Shown here one piece after another: positions 9,407-19,683 of a stretch of 64,000 bases of DNA. Made by a program: the position numbers and the translations under genes. The notes under the pieces are model-generated. The model was given only the letters and a program-made list of their open reading frames with translations, was not told the origin of the DNA and did not search any database. Source of the DNA: Thiothrix subterranea (GTDB lineage: Bacteria > Pseudomonadota > Gammaproteobacteria > Thiotrichales > Thiotrichaceae); NCBI RefSeq assembly GCF_030930995.1, contig NZ_CP133217.1, forward strand, positions 2,594,001 to 2,658,000, given 5' to 3'. Numbering within the stretch: position 1 is the first letter of the stretch; each line of letters starts with the position of its first letter.

Positions 9407-12400
9407 TGACCCCCATCTTCTCCCCCAAAAAACTCATCGAAGTCGCCCTGCCGCTGGATGACATCAACGTGGCGGCTGCCCGTGAGAAATCCATCCGGCA
9501 TGGGCATCCGTCCACCTTGCATTTGTGGTGGGCGCGTCGCCCCTTGGCGGCGGCGCGGGCGGTGTTGTTTGCGCAAATGGTCAATGACCCAGGGTTTCAG
9601 CAGGGTGAAGGGTTTAAATACGGGGTGAACAAGCGCGAGGCCGAAGCCAAGCGGGAAACCTTGTTCCAGATCATCCGTGAGTTGGTGCTGTGGGAAAACA
9701 CCAATAATGAGGAAGTGTTGGGGCGGGCGCGGGCGGCGATTTGGGAAAGCTGGCGCGAGACTTGCCAGTTGAACCGTAAGCATCCTGATGCTGCCGAGTT
9801 GTTTAACCCGGAAAAATTGCCAGCGTTTCACGATCCGTTTGCGGGTGGGGGCGCGATTCCACTAGAAGCGCAGCGGCTGGGGTTGGAGGCGTATGCGTCG
9901 GATTTGAATCCGGTGGCGGTGATGATCAATAAGGCGATGATCGAGATTCCGCCGAAGTTTGCGGGGCGTGTGCCGATTGGGCCGGTTCCGGCGGATGAAA
10001 AGCAGACGAAGATGGCGGAGGATTGGAGCGGGGCGCGGGGCTTGGCGGAAGATGTGCGCCGTTATGGGCATTGGATGCGGGAACAGGCGTTTGAGCGCAT
10101 TGGGCATTTGTATCCGCAGGTGGAAGTGACGGCGGCGATGGCGCAAGATCGTGCTGATCTCAAGCCTTATGTGGGTGACAAGCTCACGGTGATTGCGTGG
10201 TTGTGGGCGCGTACCGTGAAAAGCCCGAATCCGGCGTTTTCGCACGTTGATGTACCGTTGGTGTCGAGCTTTGTGTTGTCGAGTAAGGCGGGGAAGGAGG
10301 CTTGGGTGGAGCCGGTGATTTCCCCCCTCCCCGGCCCTCCCCCCGCTGGGGGGAGGGAGGAAGAGGTTTATCGGTTTGTGGTGCGTGTCGGTAAACCACC
10401 CGCTGCCGCCAAAGACGGCAACAAGTTGGGGCGTGGGGCTAACTTCAATTGCTTGCTGTCCAATACGCCGATTCAGCCGAAACACATTTATTCCGAAGCC
10501 AAAGCGGGACGCATGGGGCAGCGGTTAATGGCAGTGGTGGCGGAAGGTAAAAATGGGCGGGTTTATCTTGACCCTATGGCTGAGATGGAAACCGTTGCCA
10601 ATTCAGCGAAACCGACATGGAAACCGGATGTGTTAATGCCGGAAAATCCGCGTTGGTTTTCACCGCCAGCTTACGGGATGGATTCTTACGGCGACCTCTT
10701 CACCCCGCGCCAACTCGTTGCCCTCACCACGTTTTCGGATTTGGTGCAGGAAGCTAGAACCAAGGTCATTGCCGACTACAAACAAGCCCACAACCCTTCT
10801 CCTTCTTCCTCCCTCCACCCAGCGGGGGGAGGGTCGGGGAGGGGGGAATCTTGGCAACCCACCCCAGTCCCCACTCATTTGCTAGAAGCCGCCCGCCAGC
10901 TACGCAAGACCATGACCAATGCCGAACAATTGCTGTGGGAGTGCCTACGCAAAAAGCAACTGGATGGCTACCGCTTCCGCAAGCAGCACCCGATTGGCGC
11001 GTATGTGCTGGACTTTTTCTGTGCTTCCGAGAAATTAGCGATTGAATTGGATGGAGCGCAGCATGGGACAGCGGAGGGGCTGGCAAAGGATGCTCAGCGT
11101 ACTGCTTGGCTAGAGGAGCAGGGGATTCGCGTGCTGCGGTTTTGGAATGCTGAAGTGATGGAAGATATTGATGGGGTGTTGGGGAGGGTTTGGGAGGCGT
11201 TGGATTCCCCCCTCCCCAGCCCTCCCCCCGCTGGGTGGAGGGAGCAAGAGGAAGAGGACGCGCGTGGGATTGATGCAGGTGGAATGGGAGCAACTGCTTA
11301 CGGCGATGCAATCGCCACGTATTTGGCATTTGCGTTAGATAAAGTTGTTGATAGAGGTTCGTCATTAACGCGATGGGATCCAACACCAACACAAAGTGGA
11401 ATAATAAATACCTTTAGTAGACAGGCTCTGCCAATGTCTTGGGATTTTTCCGAGTCGAACCCATTAGGGGGGGCATCTGGTAATTTCGTTAGTAGTACAA
11501 TTCTAGTCGCAAAAGTAATTGATAAATTCCCATGCGGGAATCATGGTGGCGTTGGGCAAAATGATGCGGCGACACAAGACATTAGTATGAACAAAGTAGT
11601 TTCAACTGATCCACCGTATTACGACAATATCGGTTACGCGGATTTATCCGACTTCTTTTATGTCTGGTTGCGCCGTTCATTACGCCCGATTTACCCGAAT
11701 CTGTTTGCGACAATGGCAGTCCCCAAAGCCGAAGAACTGGTTGCTACGCCTTATCGTCACGGTAGCAAAGAAAAAGCCGAAACTTTCTTCCTGCAAGGCA
11801 TGACCAAAGCCATTGGCAATCTGGCAGAACAAGCACATCCCGCGTTTCCGGTTTCCATCTATTACGCTTTCAAACAAGCCGAAACCAAAGACGACAGCAC
11901 CAGCAGCACCGGCTGGGAAACCTTCCTTGAAGCCGTGATTAAAGCCGGATTTTCGATTGATGGCACATGGCCAATGCGCACCGAACTCGGTAATCGGATG
12001 ATCAGTTCTGGCACAAATGCCTTAGCATCAAGCATTGTGCTGGTCTGTCGCAAACGCAAAATAGCCGCAGAAACCATTTCACGGCGGGAGTTTCAGCGTG
12101 AACTACGAAACACCATGCCCGAAGCCCTAGAAACCATGACCGGCATTACCCCCTCCACCCAGCGGGGGGAGGGTTGGGGAGGGGGGTACTCCCCCATCGC
12201 CCCAGTCGACCTTGCCCAAGCCGCCATCGGCCCCGGCATGGCAATCTTCTCCCAATACGCAGCAGTGCTAAACCAAGACGGCAGCACCATGAGCGTCCAC
12301 GACGCGCTCATCATGATCAACCGCGAAATCACCGACTACCTCAGCCCCGACAGCGGCAACTTCGACGCCGACACCCTGTTCTGCTCAAGCTGGTTCGACC

Positions 12401-12837
12401 AATACGGCTGGGCAGCAGGCGACTTCGGGCAAGCCGACACCCTCGCCCGCGCCAAAGGCACATCCGTCGCCGGAGTCCACAGCGCAGGTGTGATCGAATC
12501 CGGCAGCGGCAAAGTCCGCCTGTTCAAATGGGCAGAATACCCCGGCGACTGGAACCCCGAAACCGACAACCGAATGCCCATCTGGGAAGCCACCCACCAC
12601 CTGATCCGCGCCCTCAACCAACAAGGCGAAACCGCCGCCGGAAACCTATTGGCACGAATGCCCACACGCGGCGAAGCCATCCGCCAACTCGCCTACCACC
12701 TCTACACCCTGTGCGAACGCAAAAAATGGGCAGACGATGCCCGCGCCTACAACGAACTCATCAGCGCCTGGAGCGCGATAGTCGCGGCATCGCTCGAAAG
12801 CGGGCATATTGATGAACAGATGGGAATGGGGTTTTGA
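9406..12837 (+). CDS. DUF1156 adenine-specific DNA methyltransferase with inserted DUF559 nuclease domain
   Basis: 1143-residue DUF1156 (COG1743-type) N6-adenine methyltransferase. The N-terminal DUF1156 signature reads [12 protein letters not shown] and [15 protein letters not shown]. The SAM-binding motif is [15 protein letters not shown] (about 141-155) and the catalytic motif is DPPYYDNI (about 735). The C-terminal half is the usual DUF1156 tail. Four copies of a 40-bp GC-rich repeat are translated in frame, at about residues 306-319, 468-481, 600-613 and 915-928. The two middle copies bracket a complete DUF559 nuclease-like domain (about 488-599), with [16 protein letters not shown] and VLRFWNAEV. 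Without the insert, the flanking text [13 protein letters not shown]...[13 protein letters not shown] matches ordinary family spacing. The frame is intact, so methylation may persist, now with a nuclease domain attached. Base composition changes sharply along the gene. Confidence 0.88.
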   Translation: MTPIFSPKKLIEVALPLDDINVAAAREKSIRHGHPSTLHLWWARRPLAAARAVLFAQMVNDPGFQQGEGFKYGVNKREAEAKRETLFQIIRELVLWENTNNEEVLGRARAAIWESWRETCQLNRKHPDAAELFNPEKLPAFHDPFAGGGAIPLEAQRLGLEAYASDLNPVAVMINKAMIEIPPKFAGRVPIGPVPADEKQTKMAEDWSGARGLAEDVRRYGHWMREQAFERIGHLYPQVEVTAAMAQDRADLKPYVGDKLTVIAWLWARTVKSPNPAFSHVDVPLVSSFVLSSKAGKEAWVEPVISPLPGPPPAGGREEEVYRFVVRVGKPPAAAKDGNKLGRGANFNCLLSNTPIQPKHIYSEAKAGRMGQRLMAVVAEGKNGRVYLDPMAEMETVANSAKPTWKPDVLMPENPRWFSPPAYGMDSYGDLFTPRQLVALTTFSDLVQEARTKVIADYKQAHNPSPSSSLHPAGGGSGRGESWQPTPVPTHLLEAARQLRKTMTNAEQLLWECLRKKQLDGYRFRKQHPIGAYVLDFFCASEKLAIELDGAQHGTAEGLAKDAQRTAWLEEQGIRVLRFWNAEVMEDIDGVLGRVWEALDSPLPSPPPAGWREQEEEDARGIDAGGMGATAYGDAIATYLAFALDKVVDRGSSLTRWDPTPTQSGIINTFSRQALPMSWDFSESNPLGGASGNFVSSTILVAKVIDKFPCGNHGGVGQNDAATQDISMNKVVSTDPPYYDNIGYADLSDFFYVWLRRSLRPIYPNLFATMAVPKAEELVATPYRHGSKEKAETFFLQGMTKAIGNLAEQAHPAFPVSIYYAFKQAETKDDSTSSTGWETFLEAVIKAGFSIDGTWPMRTELGNRMISSGTNALASSIVLVCRKRKIAAETISRREFQRELRNTMPEALETMTGITPSTQRGEGWGGGYSPIAPVDLAQAAIGPGMAIFSQYAAVLNQDGSTMSVHDALIMINREITDYLSPDSGNFDADTLFCSSWFDQYGWAAGDFGQADTLARAKGTSVAGVHSAGVIESGSGKVRLFKWAEYPGDWNPETDNRMPIWEATHHLIRALNQQGETAAGNLLARMPTRGEAIRQLAYHLYTLCERKKWADDARAYNELISAWSAIVAASLESGHIDEQMGMGF
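10321..10360 (+). repeat. GC-rich repeat copy R1 inside the DUF1156 gene
   Basis: Forward copy of the 40-bp element with core CCCTCCCCCCGCTGGG, translated as [13 protein letters not shown]-like text. Its right half differs from R3 in a few bases (CTGGGGGGAGGG for CTGGGTGGAGGG), which makes it self-complementary around CCCTCCCCCCGCTGGGGGGAGGG (two overlapping runs). Confidence 0.9.
10809..10848 (-). repeat. GC-rich repeat copy R2, left inverted repeat of the DUF559 cassette
   Basis: Reverse-oriented copy. Its reverse complement matches R3 at 38 of 40 bases, the only difference being GA versus AG at positions 14-15. It lies just before the DUF559 segment. Confidence 0.92.
11205..11244 (+). repeat. 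GC-rich repeat copy R3, right inverted repeat of the DUF559 cassette
   Basis: Forward copy following the DUF559 segment, translated as [15 protein letters not shown]-like text. It pairs with R2 at 38/40 positions. Confidence 0.92.
12149..12188 (-). repeat. GC-rich repeat copy R4 inside the DUF1156 gene
   Basis: Reverse-oriented copy, about 36-37 of 40 identical to R3 in reverse complement, translated as [14 protein letters not shown]-like text. Downstream of it the gene switches to strongly C-ending codons. Confidence 0.9.
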
Positions 12838-12927
12838 TGAAGACCACGCGGGTTTTTGTCATTAGTAAATTCTTGCGTAAACTTGTATCATCAAAAATTA
12901 ACCCGTCATGAATGTAAGGAATGCCGC

Positions 12928-15735
12928 ATGAGCCTGAAACCTTGGCGTGAAATCGCCCGCCCGCACAAAGACGTACTCGAAGGCACGTTCAAGCAAGCCG
13001 AATTTGCGGCGGATATTTCCCAAGTTGCCGCAGGCAAGGCAACCCCCGAATATCAGGATGCCGAGAAGTTCTTTTCCCGCACCTTCATCACCGAAGGGAT
13101 GCGCCTATTGCTGATTTCGGTGGCGCAACGCTTGGCGGGGCAGGGTGGCGACCCAGTGATTCAGTTACAAACTGCCTTCGGGGGCGGCAAAACCCACACC
13201 ATGTTGGCGGTTTACCATCTGGCTTCCCGCACCGACAGCACCGACAAACTCGAAGGCATTCCGCCGTTATTGGATGCCGCCAAGATTCATGATTTGCCCC
13301 GCGCCAACGTTGCCGTGATTGACGGTATCAAAGTCTCCCCCAGCCATCCCCAGCAGCATGGCACGATTGCCGCGAATACCTTATGGGGCGAACTCGCTTG
13401 GCAATTACTGGGTGAAAAAGGCTATGCAATGGTGGCGGCGAGTGATGCCAGTGGTGTATCTCCCGGTAAAGAGGTACTGCGCCAATTGCTGGAACGTGCC
13501 GCACCGTGCGTGATTTTAATGGATGAGCTGGTGGCATTCCTGCGGCAACTGGAAGTGGGCAGGGAATTCAGCGCAGGCACATTCGACAGCAATATTTCCT
13601 TTATCCAAGCCCTGACCGAAGCCCTCAAATCCGTGCCGAATGCGATGTTGCTCGCATCATTGCCAGAGTCGAATCTGGAAATCGGCGGCGATATGGGGCA
13701 ACGCGCCCTCAATTCCTTGGAAAAATACTTCGCCCGTGTCGAATCGGTCTGGAAACCGGTTGCCAGCACCGAAGCGTTTGAAATCGTGCGCCGCCGCTTG
13801 TTTGCCCATGCCGGAGAACGTGCCGAAGTGGAAGGCATCAGCCGCCAATTCCACGATTTTTACCGAGCCAACAGCAATAAATTCCCGCTGGAAACCCAAT
13901 CCAATGTGTATTTTGAGCGGCTGTGCCAGTCTTACCCCATCCACCCGGAAATCTTCGACCGTCTCTATGAAGATTGGTCAACGTTGGACAAATTTCAGCG
14001 TACCCGTGGTGTATTGCAATACATGGCACTGGTGATCCACCGTTTGTGGAACGACAACAATCAGGATGCGCTGATTATGCCTGGTTCGTTGCCACTGGAT
14101 GACAGCACGGTTCGCAACAAAAGCATTCATTACCTCCCGCAAGGCTGGGAAGCGGTGCTGGAAAAAGAAGTCGATGGAGCGCGTTCCGATCCGGCACGTT
14201 TCGACGGCACAGAAACCCGTTTTGGCAGTGTACAAGCTGCTCGGCGTGCCATGCGCACCATTTTCTTGGGCAGTGCGCCAGCGGTGAGTAATCAAGCAGT
14301 GCGTGGTGTCTCGCTCGAACACATTTTACTGGGTTGCGCCCAACCGGGACAAACTGTCGGTATTTTTGAGGATGTCTTGAAATACTTACGGGATCGTTTG
14401 CATTACTTGTATGCCGAACGCCACATTGATCAAGACCGTTTCTGGCTGGATACCCGCCCCAACTTACGCCGCGAAATGGAAAGCCGCACCCAGAACATCA
14501 ACGAGCGTGAAGCGCTAGAGCCATTGCTAAAAACGCAAGTGGGCAATTTGTTTGGGCGGCAACACAGTTTCGCCGGTATCCATGTGTTCACCCCCTCACT
14601 GGATGTGCCGGATGAATACGGTGCAGGGGTGCGGCTGGTCGTGTTGCCCCCGCAGGCCGCTTATGCCAAAAGTGACACCAAAGCGGCGTTTGCTGCTGCC
14701 GAGGAGATACTCACCAAACGTGGCGAGCAGCCGCGCCAAAAACAGAATCGCCTGTTGTTTATCGCCGGTGATTATGAGGTGATGCGCCTCTTAAAAGAGC
14801 AAGGGCGCACGTATTTGGCGTGGAAAAGCATCATCAGTGACATCGACAACGGCAAGCTCAATCTGGATTTGTTCCAAGTGCAATTGGCGCGTAAAAATGC
14901 GGATGCGGCGGCGCAAAGCCTGAAGCAACTGGCACGGGAAACCTACAAATGGTTGTTATGCCCGACACAGGATATTAGCAAGGGCAAGCCAACCGTGCAG
15001 TGGGAGGTCTTATCCCTTTCCGCCAATACGCAAAGTTTGGTCGCGGATATTGAGCAAAAATTGCGTGAAGAAGAATGGTTGATCACGCAATGGAGTCCGG
15101 TACATTTGCGTACCCTGTTGAACCAATGGTATTTCAAAGACGGTGTGCAACAAATCAGTGCTTTAAAAGTGTGGCAAGATTGCTGCCATTACCTGTATTT
15201 ACCGCGCATTGCCAGCGACAAGGTGTTTATCGACGCACTGAACAAAGGCTTGGAGAGTGAGGATTACTTTGGGTTTGCCGCTGGTCAAGACGGGGATAAG
15301 TACCTTGGGTTTACCTTTGGCAAGCCTGCGCTGGTGGTATTGGATGCGGCATCGTTATTGATTCAGCGCGAGGCTGCGGTCGCTTATCGTGAGTCGATCA
15401 AGCCGCCACCTCCAACCGATCTCGATTCGACACCTGACCCTATTGACCCAAAACCACCGATTATTTTGCCGCCTGTACCGCCACCGCCAACTACGGTGAC
15501 TAAAACGCGCTTTTACGGTTCGGTGACGATTGACCCGTTGACGGCGAAAATGAAGTTCGCGCAAATCATGGATGAAGTGGTGGAACAGTTCACGACCCGT
15601 ACTGGGGTGAAAGTGGCGATTTCCATCGAAATTGTAGCTACGAGTAACACGGGTTTCGATGAAGCATTGCAACGGGCTATCAAGGAAAACTGTAATGTCT
15701 TAAAATTTGATAGCGAAGAGTTTGATGAAAAATGA
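12928..15735 (+). CDS. DUF499 AAA+ family ATPase
   Basis: 935-residue DUF499 (COG1483-type) ATPase, the regular partner of DUF1156 methyltransferases in defence islands. The start at ATG 12928 has AAGGA 7 nt upstream and gives the family N terminus [19 protein letters not shown]. The longer open frame from 12856 adds 24 unconserved residues. Walker A is FGGGKTHT (about 84-91) and Walker B is [10 protein letters not shown] (about 194-203). The middle is a large helical region. Near the C terminus a proline-rich linker (about 835-860) precedes a compact conserved domain ([16 protein letters not shown]). The stop is 43 bp before the aroA start. Biochemical role unknown; likely an ATP-driven partner or loader for the methyltransferase and helicase. 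Confidence 0.87.
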   Translation: MSLKPWREIARPHKDVLEGTFKQAEFAADISQVAAGKATPEYQDAEKFFSRTFITEGMRLLLISVAQRLAGQGGDPVIQLQTAFGGGKTHTMLAVYHLASRTDSTDKLEGIPPLLDAAKIHDLPRANVAVIDGIKVSPSHPQQHGTIAANTLWGELAWQLLGEKGYAMVAASDASGVSPGKEVLRQLLERAAPCVILMDELVAFLRQLEVGREFSAGTFDSNISFIQALTEALKSVPNAMLLASLPESNLEIGGDMGQRALNSLEKYFARVESVWKPVASTEAFEIVRRRLFAHAGERAEVEGISRQFHDFYRANSNKFPLETQSNVYFERLCQSYPIHPEIFDRLYEDWSTLDKFQRTRGVLQYMALVIHRLWNDNNQDALIMPGSLPLDDSTVRNKSIHYLPQGWEAVLEKEVDGARSDPARFDGTETRFGSVQAARRAMRTIFLGSAPAVSNQAVRGVSLEHILLGCAQPGQTVGIFEDVLKYLRDRLHYLYAERHIDQDRFWLDTRPNLRREMESRTQNINEREALEPLLKTQVGNLFGRQHSFAGIHVFTPSLDVPDEYGAGVRLVVLPPQAAYAKSDTKAAFAAAEEILTKRGEQPRQKQNRLLFIAGDYEVMRLLKEQGRTYLAWKSIISDIDNGKLNLDLFQVQLARKNADAAAQSLKQLARETYKWLLCPTQDISKGKPTVQWEVLSLSANTQSLVADIEQKLREEEWLITQWSPVHLRTLLNQWYFKDGVQQISALKVWQDCCHYLYLPRIASDKVFIDALNKGLESEDYFGFAAGQDGDKYLGFTFGKPALVVLDAASLLIQREAAVAYRESIKPPPPTDLDSTPDPIDPKPPIILPPVPPPPTTVTKTRFYGSVTIDPLTAKMKFAQIMDEVVEQFTTRTGVKVAISIEIVATSNTGFDEALQRAIKENCNVLKFDSEEFDEK

Positions 15736-15778
15736 AGATTTTTTTACGCATAACGACACACGATACAGGAAAACCCGC

Positions 15779-17101
15779 GTGAGCCATTCCAGCACCAACC
15801 TACAATTCAACGTCCAACCCGGTGGCAGCTTGCAAGGCAAGGTGCGCGTTCCCGGCGACAAATCCATTTCGCACCGTTCCATCATGCTGGGTTCGCTGGC
15901 AGAAGGCACAACCCACGTCAGCGGTTTTTTGCAAGGCGAAGATTGCCTGTGCACCCTGAATGCGTTTCGCAGCATGGGCGTGAGCATCGAAGGCCCCACC
16001 GATGATGGCAAAGTAACCATCCACGGGGTAGGGCTGCATGGCTTGCAAGCGCCTGCGCACGACCTAGACATGGGCAATTCCGGCACATCCATGCGCCTAA
16101 TGTCCGGCTTGATGAGCGGGCAAGCGTTTGATGTGCGCATGACGGGTGATGCGTCCTTGTCCAAACGCCCGATGAAGCGTGTGACCGTGCCGTTAGCCAG
16201 TATGGGCGCGAACATTGATGCGACCGCAACCGGCACGCCGCCATTATTGGTACACGGCGGCAGCCCGTTGCACGGCATCCATTACGACATGCCGATGGCA
16301 AGCGCACAGGTGAAATCCTCGCTATTGCTGGCGGGTTTGTATGCACAAGGCGAAACCTCGGTGACTGAACCCGCGCCAACCCGTGACCATACCGAACGCA
16401 TGTTGCGCGGCTTTGGTTATGCGGTGAAAACCGACGGCAACCGCATCAGCCTGCAAGGTGGTGGCAAGCTGACCGCAACGGATATTGATGTACCTTCCGA
16501 CATTTCCTCGGCCGCTTTCTTCATGGTGGGCGCAAGCATTGCCCCCGGTTCTGATCTGACCATCGAACACGTCGGCATGAATCCGACCCGTATCGGCGTG
16601 ATCGACATTTTGCGCTTGATGGGGGCAAACCTCGACGTGCTGAATGAGCGCGAAGTCGGCGGTGAACCGGTCGCGGATATTCGGGTACGTTCGGCGCAAT
16701 TGCACGGCATTCAGATTCCTGAAGCCTTAGTGCCGCTGGCAATTGACGAATTCCCGTCATTGTTTATTGCGGCAGCGTTTGCGAAAGGGCAGACCGTGCT
16801 GACGGGAGCGGAAGAATTGCGCGTCAAAGAAAGCGATCGGATTCAGGTGATGGCGGATGGCTTGCTTGCGTGTGGCGTGGATGCGCAACCCACGCCGGAC
16901 GGCATTATCATCAACCCCGGCAACTTCAGCGGCGGCACGATTGACAGCCACGGTGATCACCGCATTGCGATGTCGTTTGCGATGGCAGCCTTACGCGCCA
17001 CGCAACCGATTACAATCAATGACTGCGCGAATGTAAACACCTCGTTTCCCGGCTTTGTGGAGTTGGCGGCAAACGCGGGCGTGAGGATTACAACGCTATG
17101 A
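15779..17101 (+). CDS. aroA: 3-phosphoshikimate 1-carboxyvinyltransferase (EPSP synthase)
   Basis: Joins shikimate-3-phosphate and PEP in the chorismate pathway. 440 residues from GTG 15779, which has AGGA 8 nt upstream; an ATG at 15725 inside the DUF499 gene is in frame but adds non-conserved residues. The substrate-binding motifs are VPGDKSISHRSIMLGSLAEG near the N terminus, LDMGNSGTSMRLM, and the C-terminal ESDRIQ and DHRIAMSF segments. The first glycine loop reads GNSGTSMR rather than the GNAGTAMR of class I enzymes, suggesting a class II-like enzyme. The stop overlaps the cmk start (ATGA). aroA has no obvious promoter of its own, so it may now depend on transcription through the defence operon. 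Confidence 0.94.
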   Translation: MSHSSTNLQFNVQPGGSLQGKVRVPGDKSISHRSIMLGSLAEGTTHVSGFLQGEDCLCTLNAFRSMGVSIEGPTDDGKVTIHGVGLHGLQAPAHDLDMGNSGTSMRLMSGLMSGQAFDVRMTGDASLSKRPMKRVTVPLASMGANIDATATGTPPLLVHGGSPLHGIHYDMPMASAQVKSSLLLAGLYAQGETSVTEPAPTRDHTERMLRGFGYAVKTDGNRISLQGGGKLTATDIDVPSDISSAAFFMVGASIAPGSDLTIEHVGMNPTRIGVIDILRLMGANLDVLNEREVGGEPVADIRVRSAQLHGIQIPEALVPLAIDEFPSLFIAAAFAKGQTVLTGAEELRVKESDRIQVMADGLLACGVDAQPTPDGIIINPGNFSGGTIDSHGDHRIAMSFAMAALRATQPITINDCANVNTSFPGFVELAANAGVRITTL

Positions 17102-17751
17102 ATACGCCCATTCCTGTGATCACGATTGATGGCCCGGCTGGAGCTGGCAAAGGCACGATTGCGTGTATGCTGGCGGATAAACTCGGCTGGCACATGCTTG
17201 ATAGTGGTGCGATTTACCGGGTGGCGGCAGTGGCGGCTTTGCGTCGCAACCTGAATCTGCAAGATGAAACCGCATTGGCAGCGATGATTCTCACCCTGAA
17301 TATCGCGTTCAAAAATGGCGAAGCATGGCTAGACGGCGACATTATTACCAGCGAAATTCGCAATGAAACCTGTGCCAGTGCGACGTCGCAAATCGCGGCA
17401 TTGCCTGCGGTACGGGCAGCATTATTGGAATTGCAACGCCAGTTTTGCCAGCTTCCCGGTTTGGTTGCCGATGGGCGCGATATGGGTACGGTGGTGTTTC
17501 CTAGGGCTACCCACAAGTTTTATCTCACCGCCAGTGCTGAAATTCGTGCAGAACGTCGCCTGAAACAGTTGAGCCAACAAGGACTTAGTGCTAAACTCTG
17601 TGACCTAATTCAAGAGATCAATGCTCGCGACGAACGCGATACCAACCGCCCGGTAGCTCCCTTAAAACCTGCCGCTGATGCGTTGGTCATCGACACCAGT
17701 TCGTTGGATCAAGCCGAAGTGTTTGCCACCGTGTTGCACTACGTCGTTTAA
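17098..17751 (+). CDS. cmk: Cytidylate kinase
   Basis: Phosphorylates CMP and dCMP with ATP; 217 residues, usual length. The P-loop is IDGPAGAGKGT (most relatives have GPSGAGKGT) and the substrate region is DGRDMGTVVFP. RDERDTNRPVAPLKPA is the typical C-terminal Arg-rich lid and substrate motif. It overlaps aroA by 4 bases, as in the conserved aroA-cmk-rpsA order. A hairpin with U-run follows the stop. Confidence 0.95.
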   Translation: MNTPIPVITIDGPAGAGKGTIACMLADKLGWHMLDSGAIYRVAAVAALRRNLNLQDETALAAMILTLNIAFKNGEAWLDGDIITSEIRNETCASATSQIAALPAVRAALLELQRQFCQLPGLVADGRDMGTVVFPRATHKFYLTASAEIRAERRLKQLSQQGLSAKLCDLIQEINARDERDTNRPVAPLKPAADALVIDTSSLDQAEVFATVLHYVV

Positions 17752-17781
17752 GCATTGCATTGAATCCCGTATTTTCTAGGG

Positions 17782-17808
17782 AGCCCTGACAGGAAGTCTG
17801 GGCTTTTT
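17782..17808 (+). terminator. Terminator or attenuator between cmk and rpsA
   Basis: AGCCC-TGAC/GTCTGGGCT stem with one mismatch, followed by TTTTT. It lies 30 bp after the cmk stop and 68 bp before rpsA, so rpsA probably has its own promoter between 17809 and 17875. Confidence 0.65.
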
Positions 17809-17875
17809 GCGTTTTAACCCGTCAATGCAGGATGCGAGTGACGATAACTCATTTTATTAACAGGTATTTTTATTC

Positions 17876-19543
17876 ATGACTGAAAGTTTTGCTGAACTGT
17901 TTGAAGAGAGCCTCTCTTACACCCAAATGCAACCTGGCGCTCTGCTGAATGCAACAGTTCTCGAAGTCCGCTCCGATTTCATTATCGTGAGCGCTGGCTT
18001 GAAATCCGAAGGTGTTATTCCTGCTGAGCAGTTCAGAAATGAACGCGGCGAAATCAACGTTAAAGTCGGCGATTTGGTTGAAGTAGCACTGGATACCGTC
18101 GAAGACGGTTTCGGTGAGACGCGCCTTTCCCGTGAAAAAGCCCGTCGCCTGCGTGCTTGGGAAATTCTGGAAGAAGCCTTCACCAACGAAGAAATCATCA
18201 CCGGTATCATTACCGGCAAAGTTAAGGGTGGTTTCGTGGTTGAGTTGGGTGATATTCGTGCATTCTTGCCGGGTTCACTGGTTGATGTACGTCCAGTCCG
18301 CGATACTTCCTACTTGGAAAACAAGGAACTGGAATTCAAGCTCATCAAGCTGGATCAGAAGCGCAATAACGTCGTGGTTTCACGCCGTGCAGTCGTTGAA
18401 GAAGAATACAGTGCAGAACGCGACGCGCTGATGGAAAACCTGCAAGAAGGTCAAGTCATCAAAGGCGTGGTCAAGAACCTCACCGATTACGGTGCGTTCC
18501 TCGACCTCGGCGGCATCGACGGTCTGTTGCACATTACCGATATGGCTTGGAAGCGCGTTAAGCATCCTTCTGAAGTGGTTAATATCGGTGACGAAATTGA
18601 CGTTAAAGTCCTCAAGTTCGACCGCGATAAGAACCGCGTTTCACTGGGTCTGAAGCAATTGGGTGAAGATCCATGGCAAGATCTGGTTCGTCGTTACCCG
18701 GCTGGCACGCGCATCTTTGGTAAGGTCAGCAACCTGACCGACTACGGCTGCTTCGTGGAAATCGAAGACGGTGTTGAAGGTTTGGTACACGTTTCTGAAA
18801 TGGATTGGACCAACAAAAACGTCAACCCTGCCAAAGTAGTGGCACTGGGTGACGAAACTGAAGTCATGATTCTCGACATCGACGCAGAACGCCGCCGCAT
18901 TTCACTGGGCATGAAGCAATGCCAAGCGAACCCTTGGGATGAATTTGCGGGTACTCGCAACAAGGGCGACCGCGTTTCCGGTAAGATCAAGTCGATCACT
19001 GACTTCGGTATCTTCATCGGTTTGGACGGTGGCATCGACGGTCTGGTGCACTTGTCTGACATTTCTTGGAACGTTCCCGGCGAAGAAGCTGTGCGCAGCT
19101 ACAAGAAAGGCGACGAAGTGGAAGCGGTTGTATTGGCTGTTGATCCAGAGCGTGAGCGCATTTCCCTTGGCATCAAGCAGATGGAACAAGACCCGTTCTC
19201 CAACTTCGTGGCAGCCCATTCTAAAGGCAGTGTTGTGAAAGGCACTGTGGTTGAAGTGACGCCTAAAGCCGCGAAAATCGACTTGGGCGAAGGCATCGAA
19301 GGCATTTTGCGTGCGTCCGAACTGTCACGCGACCGCGTTGAAGATGCTCGCACGCTGCTGAAAGAAGGCGACACCGTTGAAGCCAAATTCATGGGTGTTG
19401 ATCGCAAGACTCGCGCCATCAACCTGTCTATTAAGGCGAAGGATGATGAAGATGAATCACGTTTGATGCGTGAATACACCGGACGTTCTACCAGCACGGG
19501 TACGTCATTGGGTGACATCTTCAAGGAACAGATGGGCGAATAA
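17876..19543 (+). CDS. rpsA: 30S ribosomal protein S1
   Basis: Six-domain S1 RNA-binding protein that brings mRNA to the 30S subunit; 555 residues against 557 in E. coli. Repeated S1/OB folds are visible from about residue 18 to 525, each with a variant of [12 protein letters not shown] or [12 protein letters not shown] followed by GL(L/V)H. The leader lacks a strong Shine-Dalgarno (only AGG about 11 nt before ATG), which is usual for rpsA and fits its autoregulation. It lies between cmk and ihfB, as in most gammaproteobacteria, and a clear terminator follows. Confidence 0.97.
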   Translation: MTESFAELFEESLSYTQMQPGALLNATVLEVRSDFIIVSAGLKSEGVIPAEQFRNERGEINVKVGDLVEVALDTVEDGFGETRLSREKARRLRAWEILEEAFTNEEIITGIITGKVKGGFVVELGDIRAFLPGSLVDVRPVRDTSYLENKELEFKLIKLDQKRNNVVVSRRAVVEEEYSAERDALMENLQEGQVIKGVVKNLTDYGAFLDLGGIDGLLHITDMAWKRVKHPSEVVNIGDEIDVKVLKFDRDKNRVSLGLKQLGEDPWQDLVRRYPAGTRIFGKVSNLTDYGCFVEIEDGVEGLVHVSEMDWTNKNVNPAKVVALGDETEVMILDIDAERRRISLGMKQCQANPWDEFAGTRNKGDRVSGKIKSITDFGIFIGLDGGIDGLVHLSDISWNVPGEEAVRSYKKGDEVEAVVLAVDPERERISLGIKQMEQDPFSNFVAAHSKGSVVKGTVVEVTPKAAKIDLGEGIEGILRASELSRDRVEDARTLLKEGDTVEAKFMGVDRKTRAINLSIKAKDDEDESRLMREYTGRSTSTGTSLGDIFKEQMGE

Positions 19544-19592
19544 TCTTCCCTATCAGGATGACACGCAGGTCAGGGACGACCTATAGTTCAGG

Positions 19593-19621
19593 CAGTGCAG
19601 ATGTTCTATCTGCACTGTTTT
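19593..19621 (+). terminator. Rho-independent terminator after rpsA
   Basis: Perfect 10-bp stem CAGTGCAGAT/ATCTGCACTG with a 5-nt loop, followed by TTTT. It sits 50 bp after the rpsA stop. Confidence 0.85.
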
Positions 19622-19683
19622 CCGAGACTGGAAAGCTGCAACAACGATTATGATAACCCGTCGTTTGTTCAGGAGTGGAATGG

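Larger units (their letters stand above)
10809..11244 (+). mobile_element. DUF559 nuclease cassette bounded by inverted repeats
   Basis: A 436-bp segment consisting of R2, a complete DUF559 domain (about 10867-11203) and R3. The repeats face each other like terminal inverted repeats. The DUF559 part starts [13 protein letters not shown] and runs to GRVWEAL, the full extent of free-standing DUF559 proteins (about 110-120 residues). It shows the acidic residues of Vsr-like nucleases (YVLDFF, AIELDG, and a QH pair). It lacks its own start codon and is read through by the methyltransferase frame. Exact ends and any target duplication are not clear; 436 is not a multiple of 3, so the inserted length must include flanking bases. 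That it moves as a unit is inference. Confidence 0.7.

Noticed and set aside
10766-11392. 208-residue antisense frame across the DUF559 cassette
   Set aside because: Its low-complexity Pro/Ser/Gly text comes from the repeats read backwards; the + strand frame carries real domains.
12174-12812. 212-residue Arg/Pro-rich frame within the DUF1156 gene
   Set aside because: Shadow caused by C-ending codons in the true frame.
9406-12837. DUF1156 gene as a pseudogene
   Set aside because: Despite four repeat insertions there is no stop or frameshift, and the SAM and DPPY motifs are intact.
4023-15735. Canonical DISARM or BREX
   Set aside because: No DUF1998, PLD, PglX, PglZ or BrxC-like genes.
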